A stretch of 64,000 bases of DNA from Acinetobacter lwoffii (GTDB taxonomy: Bacteria; Pseudomonadota; Gammaproteobacteria; Pseudomonadales; Moraxellaceae), in NCBI RefSeq assembly GCF_019343495.1, contig NZ_CP072549.1, forward strand, positions 124,001 through 188,000, given 5' to 3'. The notes below the pieces were generated by a model. It was not told where the DNA came from. It searched no databases and was given only the letters and a program-made list of their open reading frames with translations. How positions within the stretch are numbered: the first letter of the stretch is position 1; every line of letters begins with the position of its first letter. Shown piece by piece: positions 36,438 to 46,241 of this stretch. Made by a program: the position numbers and the translations under genes.

Positions 36438-38072
36438 TTAACAATTCACCAAAGGTGTTTCCACTTCAAAATTTGGTGGGACGAGGACTGTTTTGCGTAG
36501 TTCTGGTAGCAGCTCTGGATAATCCAGGGTGAAATGCAGACCGCGAGATTCTTTGCGGTGCATGGCACAGCGTACAATCATGTCGGACACCAGCACCAGA
36601 TTACGTAACTCAATCAGATTTTTGCTGACCTGGTAATCCTGATAATACTCGGTAATTTCTTTTTTCAGCATTTCAATACGATGTAGCGCACGTTCCAGGC
36701 GTTTGGTCGTGCGTACGATTCCGACATAGTTCCACATGGTCTGACGTAGCTCATCCCAGTTTTGCAGAATTACGACATCCTCATCGGGGTTGGTCACCTG
36801 AGAATCATCCCAAACTGGGACTACAGGAGCTGGCTGATCGGTCTTAAAATTTTCCTGAATGTGCTTGGCCGCACTCATTCCATAGACAAAACATTCTAAA
36901 AGTGAGTTACTGGCCATACGGTTAGCACCATGCAGGCCAGTATAAGAGGTTTCCCCAATTGCATAGAGTCCAGCAATATCAGTCTGACTGTTTTCATCGA
37001 CCACAACACCACCGCAAGTATAATGGGCTGCCGGAACAACTGGAATCATGTCTTTGGTAATATCGATCCCTAGTTCAAGCAGACGGGCATACAGGGTAGG
37101 GAAATGCTCTTTGACAAAGCTTTCATCTTTATGGGTAATGTCCAGCCAGACATGACGTATACCGAGACGCTTGATTTCATAGTCGATAGCACGTGCCACA
37201 ATATCACGCGGTGCGAGTTCGGCTCGTTCATCAAAACGCAGCATAAAGCGTTCACCATCGGGCAGACGCAGATAAGCGCCTTCACCACGCATTGCTTCAG
37301 TGATCAGGAAAGAACGTGCTTGCGGATGATACAGGCAGGTCGGATGAAACTGGTTAAATTCCATATTGGCGACCCGGCAGCCGGCACGATAGGCCATGGC
37401 AATACCATCACCGGTGGCAATATCCGGATTTGAGGTGTAAAGATAAGCTTTCATAGCACCGCCACAGGCAAGGGCGGTAAATGGCGCTAAAAAGGTATGC
37501 ACTTTCTCAGTGTTTTCATCCAGCACATATAAACCCAGCGCACGATTATCGCCGTCTAAACCGAGCTTTTGTGAACAGATCAGGTCAATCGCAATATAAT
37601 TTTCAAAGATTTTAATATTCTGTTTTTCTTGGGCGCGTTGTACCAAGGTGGTGGAAATGGCACGACCCGTGGCATCGGCCGCATGAATAATTCGGCGCTG
37701 TGAATGGCCACCTTCACGGGTGAGATGTAATTGTTCCTGTTCATCGAGGGTAAATTGAACGCCATGTTTCAGCAGGAAATCAACCGAGGGTTTGCCACCT
37801 TCTACCGTTTGTTTAACCGCACCCATTTCACATAGCTGTGCGCCTGCAATCATGGTGTCATCAATATGCTGTTCAATCGAATCCATTTCATCCAGTACTG
37901 CAGCCACGCCGCCTTGCGCATAAAAAGTGCTGGCATCTGTCAGGGTAGATTTCGCCAAGACTGCAATATTAAAATGATCTGGGAGCGATAAGGCTAAACT
38001 TAAACCGGCACCGCCACTGCCCACAATAATGACGTCAAATTGATGGGTAAGGGATAAATTAGACATGTCCAT
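36438..38072 (-). CDS. nadB: L-aspartate oxidase
   Basis: This 544-aa flavoprotein oxidises L-aspartate to iminoaspartate, the first step of de novo NAD synthesis. The FAD fold is [20 protein letters not shown], the substrate region contains [13 protein letters not shown] and [13 protein letters not shown], and the C-terminal helical domain ends [12 protein letters not shown]. Start: ATG at 38072, with a second ATG two codons later. In Pseudomonas nadB lies next to algU-mucABCD; here the divergent neighbour is the mucD-like protease directly. Confidence 0.94.
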   Translation of the reverse strand: MDMSNLSLTHQFDVIIVGSGGAGLSLALSLPDHFNIAVLAKSTLTDASTFYAQGGVAAVLDEMDSIEQHIDDTMIAGAQLCEMGAVKQTVEGGKPSVDFLLKHGVQFTLDEQEQLHLTREGGHSQRRIIHAADATGRAISTTLVQRAQEKQNIKIFENYIAIDLICSQKLGLDGDNRALGLYVLDENTEKVHTFLAPFTALACGGAMKAYLYTSNPDIATGDGIAMAYRAGCRVANMEFNQFHPTCLYHPQARSFLITEAMRGEGAYLRLPDGERFMLRFDERAELAPRDIVARAIDYEIKRLGIRHVWLDITHKDESFVKEHFPTLYARLLELGIDITKDMIPVVPAAHYTCGGVVVDENSQTDIAGLYAIGETSYTGLHGANRMASNSLLECFVYGMSAAKHIQENFKTDQPAPVVPVWDDSQVTNPDEDVVILQNWDELRQTMWNYVGIVRTTKRLERALHRIEMLKKEITEYYQDYQVSKNLIELRNLVLVSDMIVRCAMHRKESRGLHFTLDYPELLPELRKTVLVPPNFEVETPLVNC

Positions 38073-38302
38073 CAGCTAATTTTAAAAAAAGTTTGGTAAT
38101 AACAGCGCTTTTTTGTACAAAAGGCAAGCGTTGAAGTGCTCATTTATTGATGAAAAAAATTAATCAAAGTCTTAACTTAGGGTTTTGATAATGAGATATT
38201 GTCCAGAGCGACGTTTTGAAACATATTATTACTTAAACTTTACAGTGTTTGTGATAAAACCTATTTACATAAATTTATCAACAATTTGAGTGAATAATTT
38301 AT

Positions 38303-39688
38303 ATGAAAATTCTAGACTTAAAAAAAGGATTATTTGCAGCGACCCTCACCATGAGTGCTGCACAGTTGCAGGCGGTTACGCCGGTTGATTTTTCAAATCT
38401 GGTGGAGCAGGTCAGTCCTGCTGTAGTCAGTGTCAATGTCGTTAAAAAAATGAGCGAAGAAGAGCTCTTACAACAACAAGTTCCAGAAATTCTGCGCCGC
38501 TTTTTTGGCAATCAGGTGATTATTCCGCAGCAGCGTATGCCACAGGAAAAGACGGGCTATGGCAGTGCATTCTTTATCAGCAAGGATGGTTATCTGCTAA
38601 CCAATCATCATGTGGTTGAGGAAGCTTCCAAAGTTACAATTACCCTGAATGACCGTCGTGAAATTGATGCCACTGTTGTCGGTAGTGATGCACGAACTGA
38701 CGTAGCTTTGCTGAAGGTAAATGGTTCGAATTTCCCAGAATTACGGACAGGAGATGTCGGACGCTTACGTGTTGGTGAGCCTGTACTCGCCATTGGTTCG
38801 CCATTTGGCTTTGATTATTCCGCTTCTGCTGGAATTGTTAGTGCCAAAATGCGCAACATGATGGGTGAAACTGCAGTACCTTTTATCCAGACCGATGTAG
38901 CTCTCAACCCAGGTAATTCCGGTGGCCCTCTGTTTAACCAGCGTGGTGAAGTGGTCGGTGTTAACTCACGGATCTTTAGTGGAACCGGGGGGTATATGGG
39001 TTTGTCCTTCTCGATCCCGATTGATGTGGCGATGGAAGTTGCGGATCAATTGAAGAAGAACGGCAAAGTGACGCGTTCATATCTGGGGGTGAGTTTGCAG
39101 GATATCGACCGTAACCTGGCTGAATCTTATAATCTGCCTAAGCCTGAAGGTTCCCTGGTGACTCAGGTTGCGCCAAACTCACCGGCTGCACGTGCAGGTC
39201 TGCGTGCTAGTGATGTCATCTTAAAATACAACGGTACCCCAATCTCACGTACCAGTGAATTGTTGAACTATCTGAACCGTACTGCACCTCAGCAACAGGT
39301 ACAACTTGAAATCTTGCGTGATGATAAACGTCGTAGTATTGCAGCGACTTTAAGTGCGGCACCAGATGATACCCCGGCAAAAGCAGGCACACAGGCTCAA
39401 CCAAGTAAAGGACCAGTGATCGGGGTTTCAATTCGTGACTTAAGTCCAGCAGAGCTGGCGCGGTTAGAAATTAAAGGCGGTGTGGTGATTCAGGATGTAC
39501 GTCCGGGTGGTATTGCTGCACAGGCACGAATCATGCCGAATGATGTGATCACCCAAATTAATAACCAGACAGTACTGAATTCCAATCAGTTTGTGCAAGA
39601 GGTGTCTGAACTGAAAAAGGGTAGCATCGCGCGCGTGACCTTGATTCGTCAGGGTCAACTTGCGGTAGTCGGAATGCGTATCTCATAA
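38303..39688 (+). CDS. mucD: DegP/MucD-type periplasmic serine protease
   Basis: This 461-aa HtrA protease has a signal peptide (cleaved near QLQA, residues 21-24), a trypsin-like domain with H103 in TNHHVVEE, D133 in DARTDVALLK and S206 in NPGNSGGPL, and two PDZ domains (about 255-345 and 370-460). It degrades or refolds damaged envelope proteins. The two PDZ domains and length match DegQ/MucD. It is divergent from nadB. Unlike the Pseudomonas locus, algU-mucA-mucB-mucC are not present between them. ATG at 38303; the ribosome-binding site is weak. Confidence 0.92.
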   Translation: MKILDLKKGLFAATLTMSAAQLQAVTPVDFSNLVEQVSPAVVSVNVVKKMSEEELLQQQVPEILRRFFGNQVIIPQQRMPQEKTGYGSAFFISKDGYLLTNHHVVEEASKVTITLNDRREIDATVVGSDARTDVALLKVNGSNFPELRTGDVGRLRVGEPVLAIGSPFGFDYSASAGIVSAKMRNMMGETAVPFIQTDVALNPGNSGGPLFNQRGEVVGVNSRIFSGTGGYMGLSFSIPIDVAMEVADQLKKNGKVTRSYLGVSLQDIDRNLAESYNLPKPEGSLVTQVAPNSPAARAGLRASDVILKYNGTPISRTSELLNYLNRTAPQQQVQLEILRDDKRRSIAATLSAAPDDTPAKAGTQAQPSKGPVIGVSIRDLSPAELARLEIKGGVVIQDVRPGGIAAQARIMPNDVITQINNQTVLNSNQFVQEVSELKKGSIARVTLIRQGQLAVVGMRIS

Positions 39689-39708
39689 GATTGCTAGATT
39701 TTCGTGAA

Positions 39709-39740
39709 AGACCGCTTGTAGAAGCGGTTTTTTATTTTTT
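39709..39740 (+). terminator. mucD terminator
   Basis: ACCGCTT (39711-39717), GTAG, AAGCGGT (39722-39728), followed by TTTTTTATTTTTT. It starts 20 bp after the stop. Confidence 0.85.
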
Positions 39741-39808
39741 GCAATTTACCCGAGCGATAAATTCGGTAGACTCTATAGCCTTAAAATCATGGAAAGGATA
39801 AGAGCACA

Positions 39809-40261
39809 GTGAGCGGTATTTTTGATCTTGCATTAACGGTTCAAACCAAACATATTGATGGATTGGGTCATGTGAACAATGTGATCTATGTGCAATGGAT
39901 GCAGGATGTCGCATCAGCTCATATTGAAAAGCTGGGTTTGGGACTCAAGCAATATGTGGAGCTGAAACATGCCATGGTCGCGGTTGAGCATCAGGTGCAA
40001 TATCGCAAGGCGGCTTTTGAAGGCGACGAGATTATTCTGCGCACCTGGCTTAATGATATCAATGCCTTGTATTCATTTAGACAATACGCATTTTATCGAC
40101 CACAGGATCAGATTCTGTTGTTTACTGGAAGTACCCAATGGGCCTGTATCGAAATGGCCACCGGACGTCCCAAACGCATGTCACCGACATTTACCCAAGC
40201 ATATCAGCCACTTTCAGAACATATAAATCCTTTTGATTTTTCAATTTTACATCTGGATTAA
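39809..40261 (+). CDS. 4HBT-family acyl-CoA thioesterase
   Basis: This 150-aa hotdog thioesterase starts with GTG (the initial codons read SGIFDLALTVQTKHIDGLG). Its catalytic-type segment is DGLGHVNNVIYVQWMQDVAS, with the aspartate and N-N-x-x-Y of YbgC-like enzymes, and AVEHQVQYRKAAFEGDEI follows. GGAAAGGA lies upstream at suitable distance. It sits between mucD and lepA, separated from both by terminator or promoter regions. The CoA substrate is unknown. Confidence 0.85.
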   Translation: MSGIFDLALTVQTKHIDGLGHVNNVIYVQWMQDVASAHIEKLGLGLKQYVELKHAMVAVEHQVQYRKAAFEGDEIILRTWLNDINALYSFRQYAFYRPQDQILLFTGSTQWACIEMATGRPKRMSPTFTQAYQPLSEHINPFDFSILHLD

Positions 40262-40407
40262 TGAGACAACATTTTCCAGTTTGAGCAGTACATCTGGATA
40301 ATATTGAGGAAGAAGTGGAGCTGGGGAGCTATTTTCTAATCATGGTGATCCAGATTTCATCTGACTGAGGTGTACGCGACCTAGGGAATAAAGGAAAAAA
40401 TATAATT

Positions 40408-40436
40408 CTTTTTCTAGATCACCATTCTGCTATAAT
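40408..40436 (+). promoter_or_regulatory. Extended -10 promoter upstream of lepA
   Basis: TGC-TATAAT (-10 at 40431-40436) has the extended TGn element; the -35 box (about 40408-40413) is poor, which fits an extended -10 promoter. It is 76 bp before the lepA start. Confidence 0.6.
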
Positions 40437-40511
40437 CCTTCGCAATTTCTATTCGGCTTTTGTTATGTAATATTTTTAAATTACATAGCGTGTTTTTTCT
40501 CAAGGTAACCC

Positions 40512-42329
40512 ATGGCGCAAGCTAAAAAATCTGTTGATATTAAAAACATTCGTAACTTCTCGATTATTGCGCACATTGACCACGGTAAATCGACTCTAGC
40601 GGATCGATTTATTCAAACTTGTGGCGGCTTGCAAGATCGTGAAATGCAGGCTCAAGTCCTTGACTCAATGGAGCTTGAGCGCGAACGTGGGATTACCATT
40701 AAAGCCACTTCGGTAACCTTGTACTATACTCATCCCAACGGTCAAGAGTATCAGTTGAACTTTATTGATACGCCGGGACACGTCGACTTCTCGTATGAAG
40801 TATCACGCTCGCTTGCTGCCTGTGAAGGTGCCTTGCTGGTGGTAGATGCAGCGCAGGGCGTAGAAGCACAGTCTGTTGCCAATTGCTATACCGCAATTGA
40901 ACAAGGTCTGGAAGTACTTCCGGTACTAAACAAGATTGACTTGCCGCAAGCCGAACCTGAACGTGTGATTCAGGAAATTGAAGACATCATCGGGATTGAA
41001 GCCACAGAAGCGCCGACCTGTTCTGCAAAAACAGGTTTAGGTATTGAAGGTGTGCTTGAAACACTGGTCAATGTAATTCCTGCACCTGAGGGGGATCGCG
41101 AAGCGCCGTTACAAGCGCTGATTGTGGATTCTTGGTTTGATAACTACCTGGGTGTGGTTTCTCTGGTTCGGGTCAAGCAAGGTCGTGTGCGTAAAGGCGA
41201 CAAAATGTTGATTAAATCAACAGGTCAAACGCACATCATTACTTCTGTGGGTATCTTTAACCCGAAACATACTGAAACCGGTATGCTGGAAGCGGGTGAA
41301 GTTGGCTTTGTGATTGCAGGTATTAAAGATATTTTCGGTGCACCGGTCGGTGATACGATTACTCTGGCAGCGACACCTGAAGTGGCAACATTACCGGGCT
41401 TTAAAAAGGTGAAACCGCAGGTTTATGCCGGTTTATTCCCAATTGATGCCAGCGATTTTGAACCTTTCCGTGAAGCATTGCATAAGCTACAAATTAATGA
41501 CTCGGCCTTGTTCTTTGAACCTGAAAGTTCAGATGCACTCGGGTTTGGTTTCCGCTGTGGCTTCTTGGGCATGCTGCACATGGAGATCGTACAAGAACGT
41601 CTGGAACGCGAATACGATCTTGACCTGATTTCTTCTGCGCCAACTGTAATTTATGAAGCGGTGATGAAGAATGGTCAGACGATTTATATCGACAGTCCAT
41701 CCAAAATGCCGGATGGTTCAACCGTTGAAGATCTGCGTGAACCGATTGCTGAATGTCATATTCTGGTACCGCAAGAATACTTGGGTAACGTCATGACGTT
41801 ATGTGTTGAGCGCCGTGGTGTGCAAAAAGACATGAAGTTTATGGCGAATCAGGTTTCCATTACTTTCGAAATTCCAATGGCCGAAGTGGTCATGGACTTC
41901 TTTGATAAATTGAAGTCTTGTTCACGTGGTTTTGCATCACTGGACTATAACTTTGTCCGTTTTGAAAGCTCATCTTTAGTCAAAGTAGATGTCTTGATCA
42001 ATGGGGAAAAAGTCGATGCCTTGGCGATGATCTGTCACCGTAATGATGCACGTCATCGTGGTATTGCGCTGGTTGAAAAAATGAAAGACCTGATTCCACG
42101 TCAAATGTTTGATGTGGCGATTCAGGCTGCAATTGGTGCACAAATCATTGCCCGTTCGACTGTAAAAGCGATGCGTAAAAACGTATTGGCGAAGTGTTAT
42201 GGTGGTGACGTGTCACGTAAGAAAAAACTTCTGTCTAAACAGAAAGAAGGTAAGAAACGCATGAAACAGGTGGGTAGTGTAGAAATCCCGCAAGAAGCGT
42301 TCTTAGCCGTATTAAAAGTCGAACGCTAA
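40512..42329 (+). CDS. lepA: Translation elongation factor 4 (LepA)
   Basis: This 605-aa GTPase has the G1 motif [14 protein letters not shown], the G2/effector region [11 protein letters not shown]3 [15 protein letters not shown] and G4 [14 protein letters not shown]-like domains and the LepA C-terminal domain ([20 protein letters not shown]) follow. It back-translocates or rescues stalled ribosomes. It is the first gene of the lepA-lepB-DUF4845-rnc-era block. ATG preceded by AAGGT. Confidence 0.97.
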   Translation: MAQAKKSVDIKNIRNFSIIAHIDHGKSTLADRFIQTCGGLQDREMQAQVLDSMELERERGITIKATSVTLYYTHPNGQEYQLNFIDTPGHVDFSYEVSRSLAACEGALLVVDAAQGVEAQSVANCYTAIEQGLEVLPVLNKIDLPQAEPERVIQEIEDIIGIEATEAPTCSAKTGLGIEGVLETLVNVIPAPEGDREAPLQALIVDSWFDNYLGVVSLVRVKQGRVRKGDKMLIKSTGQTHIITSVGIFNPKHTETGMLEAGEVGFVIAGIKDIFGAPVGDTITLAATPEVATLPGFKKVKPQVYAGLFPIDASDFEPFREALHKLQINDSALFFEPESSDALGFGFRCGFLGMLHMEIVQERLEREYDLDLISSAPTVIYEAVMKNGQTIYIDSPSKMPDGSTVEDLREPIAECHILVPQEYLGNVMTLCVERRGVQKDMKFMANQVSITFEIPMAEVVMDFFDKLKSCSRGFASLDYNFVRFESSSLVKVDVLINGEKVDALAMICHRNDARHRGIALVEKMKDLIPRQMFDVAIQAAIGAQIIARSTVKAMRKNVLAKCYGGDVSRKKKLLSKQKEGKKRMKQVGSVEIPQEAFLAVLKVER

Positions 42330-42349
42330 AATAATAAGGATATAAGCCC

Positions 42350-43177
42350 ATGGATTTTGATTTTAATTTGATTCTTGTGCCTGCGACCCTGTTTTTTGTT
42401 GCAGTGTGGTTGCTAGACAAGTTTGTTTTGAAACAAAGACAAACCCGAGGCAAAGGCCATGAGAATTTCATTATCACCTGGGCTTATGACTTTTGGCCGG
42501 TACTGACGATTGTGCTGGTACTGCGTTCGTTTTTATATGAACCTTTTAATATTCCATCCGATTCGATGGTGCCGACGCTGGAAACCGGTGATTTTATTCT
42601 GGTGAATAAATTTGACTATGGCATCAAACTGCCTATGGTCAATACCAAAATTATTGATACCGGCAGTCCAGAACGTGGTGATGTAGCGGTATTTCGTTAT
42701 CCACCGCAACCGACTATCAGTTATATCAAGCGTATTGTCGGCTTGCCAGGCGATCATATTGTTTATGATCATGGCCAGTTGAGCATTAATGGTGAAAAAG
42801 TAGCGAAAGTTCCAGTAGAATTTAGCCGCGAAAAAGACCGTTTAGATACACCGACAGCTATTTATCATAAAGAAACCCTGGGCGAGCATACTTTTACCAT
42901 GCGTGAGCTGGAAGGGGTGAATGTTGCTCGTCAGGCACCTTATATTAACTATCTGGAAAATGGTAAATATTCAGGTGAAAATGGTTTATATTGGGAAGTG
43001 AAAGTACCAGAAGGTCATTACTTTGCGATGGGGGATAATCGCGATCAGAGTGCTGACAGTCGTTTCTGGGGGCTTGTTCCGGAAGAAAACTTAACAGGTC
43101 GTGCCTTCTATATCTGGATGCATAAAGAACCTGGCTTTAAATTGCCATCGTTTGGTCGAAACGGAACAATCGATTAA
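42350..43177 (+). CDS. lepB: Signal peptidase I
   Basis: The 275-aa type I leader peptidase has N-terminal hydrophobic segments (about residues 5-26 and 45-64) and a periplasmic catalytic domain with S72 in NIPSDSMVPTLETGD and K127 in SYIKRIVGLPGD, the Ser-Lys dyad. The C-terminal FAMGDNRDQSADSRFWG is box E. It removes signal peptides from exported proteins. It follows lepA by 20 bp. Confidence 0.96.
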   Translation: MDFDFNLILVPATLFFVAVWLLDKFVLKQRQTRGKGHENFIITWAYDFWPVLTIVLVLRSFLYEPFNIPSDSMVPTLETGDFILVNKFDYGIKLPMVNTKIIDTGSPERGDVAVFRYPPQPTISYIKRIVGLPGDHIVYDHGQLSINGEKVAKVPVEFSREKDRLDTPTAIYHKETLGEHTFTMRELEGVNVARQAPYINYLENGKYSGENGLYWEVKVPEGHYFAMGDNRDQSADSRFWGLVPEENLTGRAFYIWMHKEPGFKLPSFGRNGTID

Positions 43178-43200
43178 TTGTTTCAATCAGGAAAATAAAA

Positions 43201-43572
43201 ATGAGACATCAACAAGGTGCTTCTTATATTGGGGTTTTAATTGCAATCGTGGGCTTTGCATTTCTTGCAAAAGTGGCGATTGCGGTGTGGGGACCATACT
43301 TCGATGATCGTATGGTCGATGGTGAGATTGAGGCGCTGTTAAAAAGTGCTCCAGCCAATATAACGCCAGAAACATTCCGTCAACAGATGAGTCAGCGTTT
43401 AGAAATGAATAATATTCGTGATCTAAAGTTTGACGAAATTGCCAAAGTTACCAATACCGATGGTTTACAGGTGCACAAGAATTATGAAATTCGTAAAAAT
43501 TTCATAATGAATATCGATTTAGTGATGAAGTTTGAGAAAGAGTTTGATCAAAGCACAGTCAAAGCTAAATGA
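43201..43572 (+). CDS. DUF4845 membrane protein
   Basis: This 123-aa protein starts MRHQQGASYIGVLIAIVGFA, with one N-terminal transmembrane helix and a small periplasmic domain (YFDDRMVDGEIEALLKSAP, later YEIRKNFIMNIDLVMKFEKE). DUF4845 proteins lie between lepB and rnc in many gammaproteobacteria, but no function is established. The last 41 bases overlap the rnc frame as assigned. The ATG follows AGGAAAATAAAA. Confidence 0.9.
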   Translation: MRHQQGASYIGVLIAIVGFAFLAKVAIAVWGPYFDDRMVDGEIEALLKSAPANITPETFRQQMSQRLEMNNIRDLKFDEIAKVTNTDGLQVHKNYEIRKNFIMNIDLVMKFEKEFDQSTVKAK

Positions 43573-44242
43573 TGAACGTCTTGCCAAACGGATCGGCTAT
43601 CAGTTTAAACAGGCTGATTTGCTGAAACTGGCATTGACTCATCGTTCAGTCAGTCATAAACACAACTACGAGCGCCTGGAATTTCTGGGCGATTCTCTTT
43701 TAGGGATGATCATTGCGAATTATCTTTTTAATGCCTATCCAAGCGAAAATGAAGGCCGGTTGACGCGTATGCGTGCGACCTTGGTTCGTCAGGAAGCATT
43801 AGGAAAAATCGCCAATGATTTAAAACTGAGCCAGAATTTAATTCTCAGTACCGGTGAATTGAAATCTGGTGGTCATCATCGTGAGTCTATACTGGCAGAT
43901 ACGGTAGAAGCTATTATTGGTGCAATCTATGTCGACTGCGGTGATCTCACTGTGCTAGAACCGATTGTGTTAAAATGGTACGAGCCATATTTAGATCATA
44001 TTGAGCCGACAGATCAGCTTAAAGATCCTAAATCTCGCTTACAAGAGTATTTACAAGCACGTAAGAAACCTCTCCCAGTTTACGAGGTTGTAGATATTCA
44101 AGGTGATGCACCCAATCAGCATTTTAAAGTGGAATGCCAGATTGCGGGATTGCCGACCATGCAAGGCGAAGGCGCGAGCCGGCGTTTTGCTGAACAAGCC
44201 GTTGCGGCGGATATTTTGAAACTTTTGGAGCATAAGTCTTAA
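43532..44242 (+). CDS. rnc: Ribonuclease III with a non-ATG start
   Basis: The 236-aa double-strand RNase has the catalytic motif YERLEFLGDSLLGMIIANYL, the second acidic region in ADTVEAIIGAIYVD, and a C-terminal dsRNA-binding domain (from DPKSRLQEYLQ). It processes rRNA and mRNA. No in-frame ATG exists near the N-terminus: candidates are TTG at 43532 or TTG at 43544, both inside the DUF4845 gene. GAGA sits six bases before 43544. The overlap suggests translational coupling. The reading frame from LNDERLAKRIGYQFK on is certain. It overlaps era by one base. Confidence 0.9.
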   Translation: MRKSLIKAQSKLNDERLAKRIGYQFKQADLLKLALTHRSVSHKHNYERLEFLGDSLLGMIIANYLFNAYPSENEGRLTRMRATLVRQEALGKIANDLKLSQNLILSTGELKSGGHHRESILADTVEAIIGAIYVDCGDLTVLEPIVLKWYEPYLDHIEPTDQLKDPKSRLQEYLQARKKPLPVYEVVDIQGDAPNQHFKVECQIAGLPTMQGEGASRRFAEQAVAADILKLLEHKS

Positions 44243-45270
44243 TGACTACTCATTCCGATCACATTGATGCTGATCACGAGTCGCAAAGCGACAGTCACGA
44301 CCTTATTAGTCAATTTTTTAGTGCACAAGGCACCGAGATCCCATCGGATTATCGTAGTGGTTTTGTTGCCATTGTAGGTCGCCCGAATGTGGGTAAATCT
44401 ACCTTAATGAACCATATTCTGGGTCAAAAACTTTCGATTACCTCACGTAAACCACAAACTACACGTCATAAAATCGTGGGGATTGATTCACGTGAAAAAT
44501 CTCAGGCGGTATTTGTCGATACACCGGGGATGCATAAAAAAGAAGTCCGTGCCATCAATAAAATGATGAACCGTGCGGCACATTCGGCTTTACGCGATGT
44601 GAACCTGGTTTTATTCGTAGTGGATGCACAAAAGTGGACGCCAAATGATGACCTGGTTCTGGAAAAGCTGAAAAATGCTGAAATGCCAGTGATTCTGGTG
44701 ATCAACAAGCTCGATACTTTTGAAAACAAGAACGAAGCTTTGCCGCTGATTCGTGAACGCGAAAAGCTGATGAACTTTGCGGAAATCGTACCGGTATCTG
44801 CGCTTCGTGGTGCCAATCTTGAACATTTACGTGACACGATTGCCAAGTATCTTCCGTTCCAGCCACCACTATACTCACTGGATCAACTGACCGATCGTTC
44901 AGAGCGTTTCCTGGCGTCTGAAATTATCCGTGAAAAGATCATGCGTCAGCTGGGTGAAGAGCTTCCATACGATTTGACCGTTCAGATCGAATCATTCAAA
45001 ACTGAAGAGCCGGTCTTGAATGAAAAAACGGGTCGTATGAAAGCTGCCTGTACCTATATTGATGCCACGATTTTTGTCGATCGTCCGAGCCAAAAAGCCA
45101 TTGTGATTGGCGAGAAAGGTGTCAAACTGAAGAAAATCGGTATGGATGCGCGTCTCGACATGGAAAAAATGTTCGAGCAAAAAATCATGCTAACCCTTTG
45201 GGTGAAAGTCAAAGGTGGCTGGTCTGATGATGAGCGTGCATTAAAAAGCTTAGGTTATAGTGATATCTAA
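44242..45270 (+). CDS. era: GTPase Era with an acidic N-terminal extension
   Basis: The 342-aa protein has G1 AIVGRPNVGKSTLMNHIL, G2/G3 around SRKPQTTRHK and VDTPGMHKK, G4 VINKLD, and a C-terminal KH domain (IVIGEKGVKLKKIGMDARLD). Era binds the 3' end of 16S rRNA in 30S assembly. Most Era proteins are about 300 residues; this one has an extra 35-residue N-terminal segment rich in D, E, H and S. The start overlaps the rnc stop (TAATG). Without that extension it is a standard Era. Confidence 0.95.
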   Translation: MTTHSDHIDADHESQSDSHDLISQFFSAQGTEIPSDYRSGFVAIVGRPNVGKSTLMNHILGQKLSITSRKPQTTRHKIVGIDSREKSQAVFVDTPGMHKKEVRAINKMMNRAAHSALRDVNLVLFVVDAQKWTPNDDLVLEKLKNAEMPVILVINKLDTFENKNEALPLIREREKLMNFAEIVPVSALRGANLEHLRDTIAKYLPFQPPLYSLDQLTDRSERFLASEIIREKIMRQLGEELPYDLTVQIESFKTEEPVLNEKTGRMKAACTYIDATIFVDRPSQKAIVIGEKGVKLKKIGMDARLDMEKMFEQKIMLTLWVKVKGGWSDDERALKSLGYSDI

Positions 45271-45308
45271 GCGATAAAAATTTGTAAGACCCTTTAAGGA
45301 ATGCCGTG

Positions 45309-45506
45309 ATGATAAAAGTGTTAGCAGTAGTTGTATGTGTTTTATTCCTGCAAGGCTGTATTCATAAAGTGGTCACGGTTCCTGTCAAGGTGGCTTATAA
45401 AACCACAAAAGTCGCAGTCAAAGGTACTGCGGCTGTTGTGGGTGCAGTGATCCCGGATGGGGATGACGAAGAAGATGATAAAAAATCAAAAAAAGATAAG
45501 GATTAA
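45309..45506 (+). CDS. Small lipoprotein between era and recO
   Basis: This 65-aa protein has a signal peptide ending in LFLQGC (lipobox Cys at about residue 17), a middle with VPVKVAYKTTKVAVKGTAAV, and a strongly charged tail (DGDDEEDDKKSKKDKD). I prefer the ATG at 45309 over the GTG at 45306 because AAGGA is 8 bp upstream. Similar short lipoproteins are annotated in Acinetobacter genomes (I recall the NF038104 lipoprotein family), without known function. Confidence 0.82.
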   Translation: MIKVLAVVVCVLFLQGCIHKVVTVPVKVAYKTTKVAVKGTAAVVGAVIPDGDDEEDDKKSKKDKD

Positions 45507-45517
45507 AGTACCCGCTT

Positions 45518-46228
45518 ATGCGTAATGAAGTACTGCATGGCTATTTGATTCATCATCGTAAGTACCGTGAACGCAGTCATATTGTGCATTTATTTACCCA
45601 AGAATATGGCAGGGTAGATGGTATTCTCAGGCAAATGCCACCACCACAGTATCAGCCCATTCGCTTGCAGGCTTCAGGTAAATCCGAACTCAAAAATTTT
45701 ACTAAACTGGAAATTGTCAATCAGCCGATTTTCTTTTTTGGCGATGCCTTTTTCTCGGGTTTTTATTTGAATGAAATCCTGTTACGGCTATGTCCTTTAG
45801 AAGTCGAAATGCCGCAAACTTTTGCCAAATATGCTGAGACCTTGACTGCATTACAGCAATTATCCGCACAATCCAATCCAAATTTATATTTAAAACAGAT
45901 CTTGCGTCAGTTTGAGCATGTTCTGCTAGAAGAACTCGGTTATGGTCTGGATTTTTCAGTAGATGCCAATCAGGTGCAGATTAATCCTGAGCAACATTAT
46001 TATTTTCAGCTCAATGCTGGCTTTATGCCATCGGCTAAGGCCTTGCGCTCCACTATGTCTGGTCAACAGATTTTAAGTATGTTGACGCATGAAAATGGTG
46101 GGGATTTTAATCCGGAACAGTTACAATTACTGACGAAACTATATCGACAGGTGATCACGGCTTTGCTCGGTGATCGACCATTAAAGAGTCGACAACTCTG
46201 GATTCAAAACTCTCAATCTCAATCGTAG
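45518..46228 (+). CDS. recO: DNA repair protein RecO
   Basis: The 236-aa protein begins MRNEVLHGYLIHHRKYRERS, the N-terminal OB-fold of RecO, and is followed by an alpha-helical middle (EHVLLEELGYGLDFSVDANQ). RecO anneals SSB-coated DNA and loads RecA with RecR. No zinc-binding cysteine cluster is visible, which is normal in many gammaproteobacterial RecO. It stands between era and pdxJ in the standard order. Confidence 0.92.
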   Translation: MRNEVLHGYLIHHRKYRERSHIVHLFTQEYGRVDGILRQMPPPQYQPIRLQASGKSELKNFTKLEIVNQPIFFFGDAFFSGFYLNEILLRLCPLEVEMPQTFAKYAETLTALQQLSAQSNPNLYLKQILRQFEHVLLEELGYGLDFSVDANQVQINPEQHYYFQLNAGFMPSAKALRSTMSGQQILSMLTHENGGDFNPEQLQLLTKLYRQVITALLGDRPLKSRQLWIQNSQSQS

Positions 46229-46241
46229 TTAGGAAAAGATT

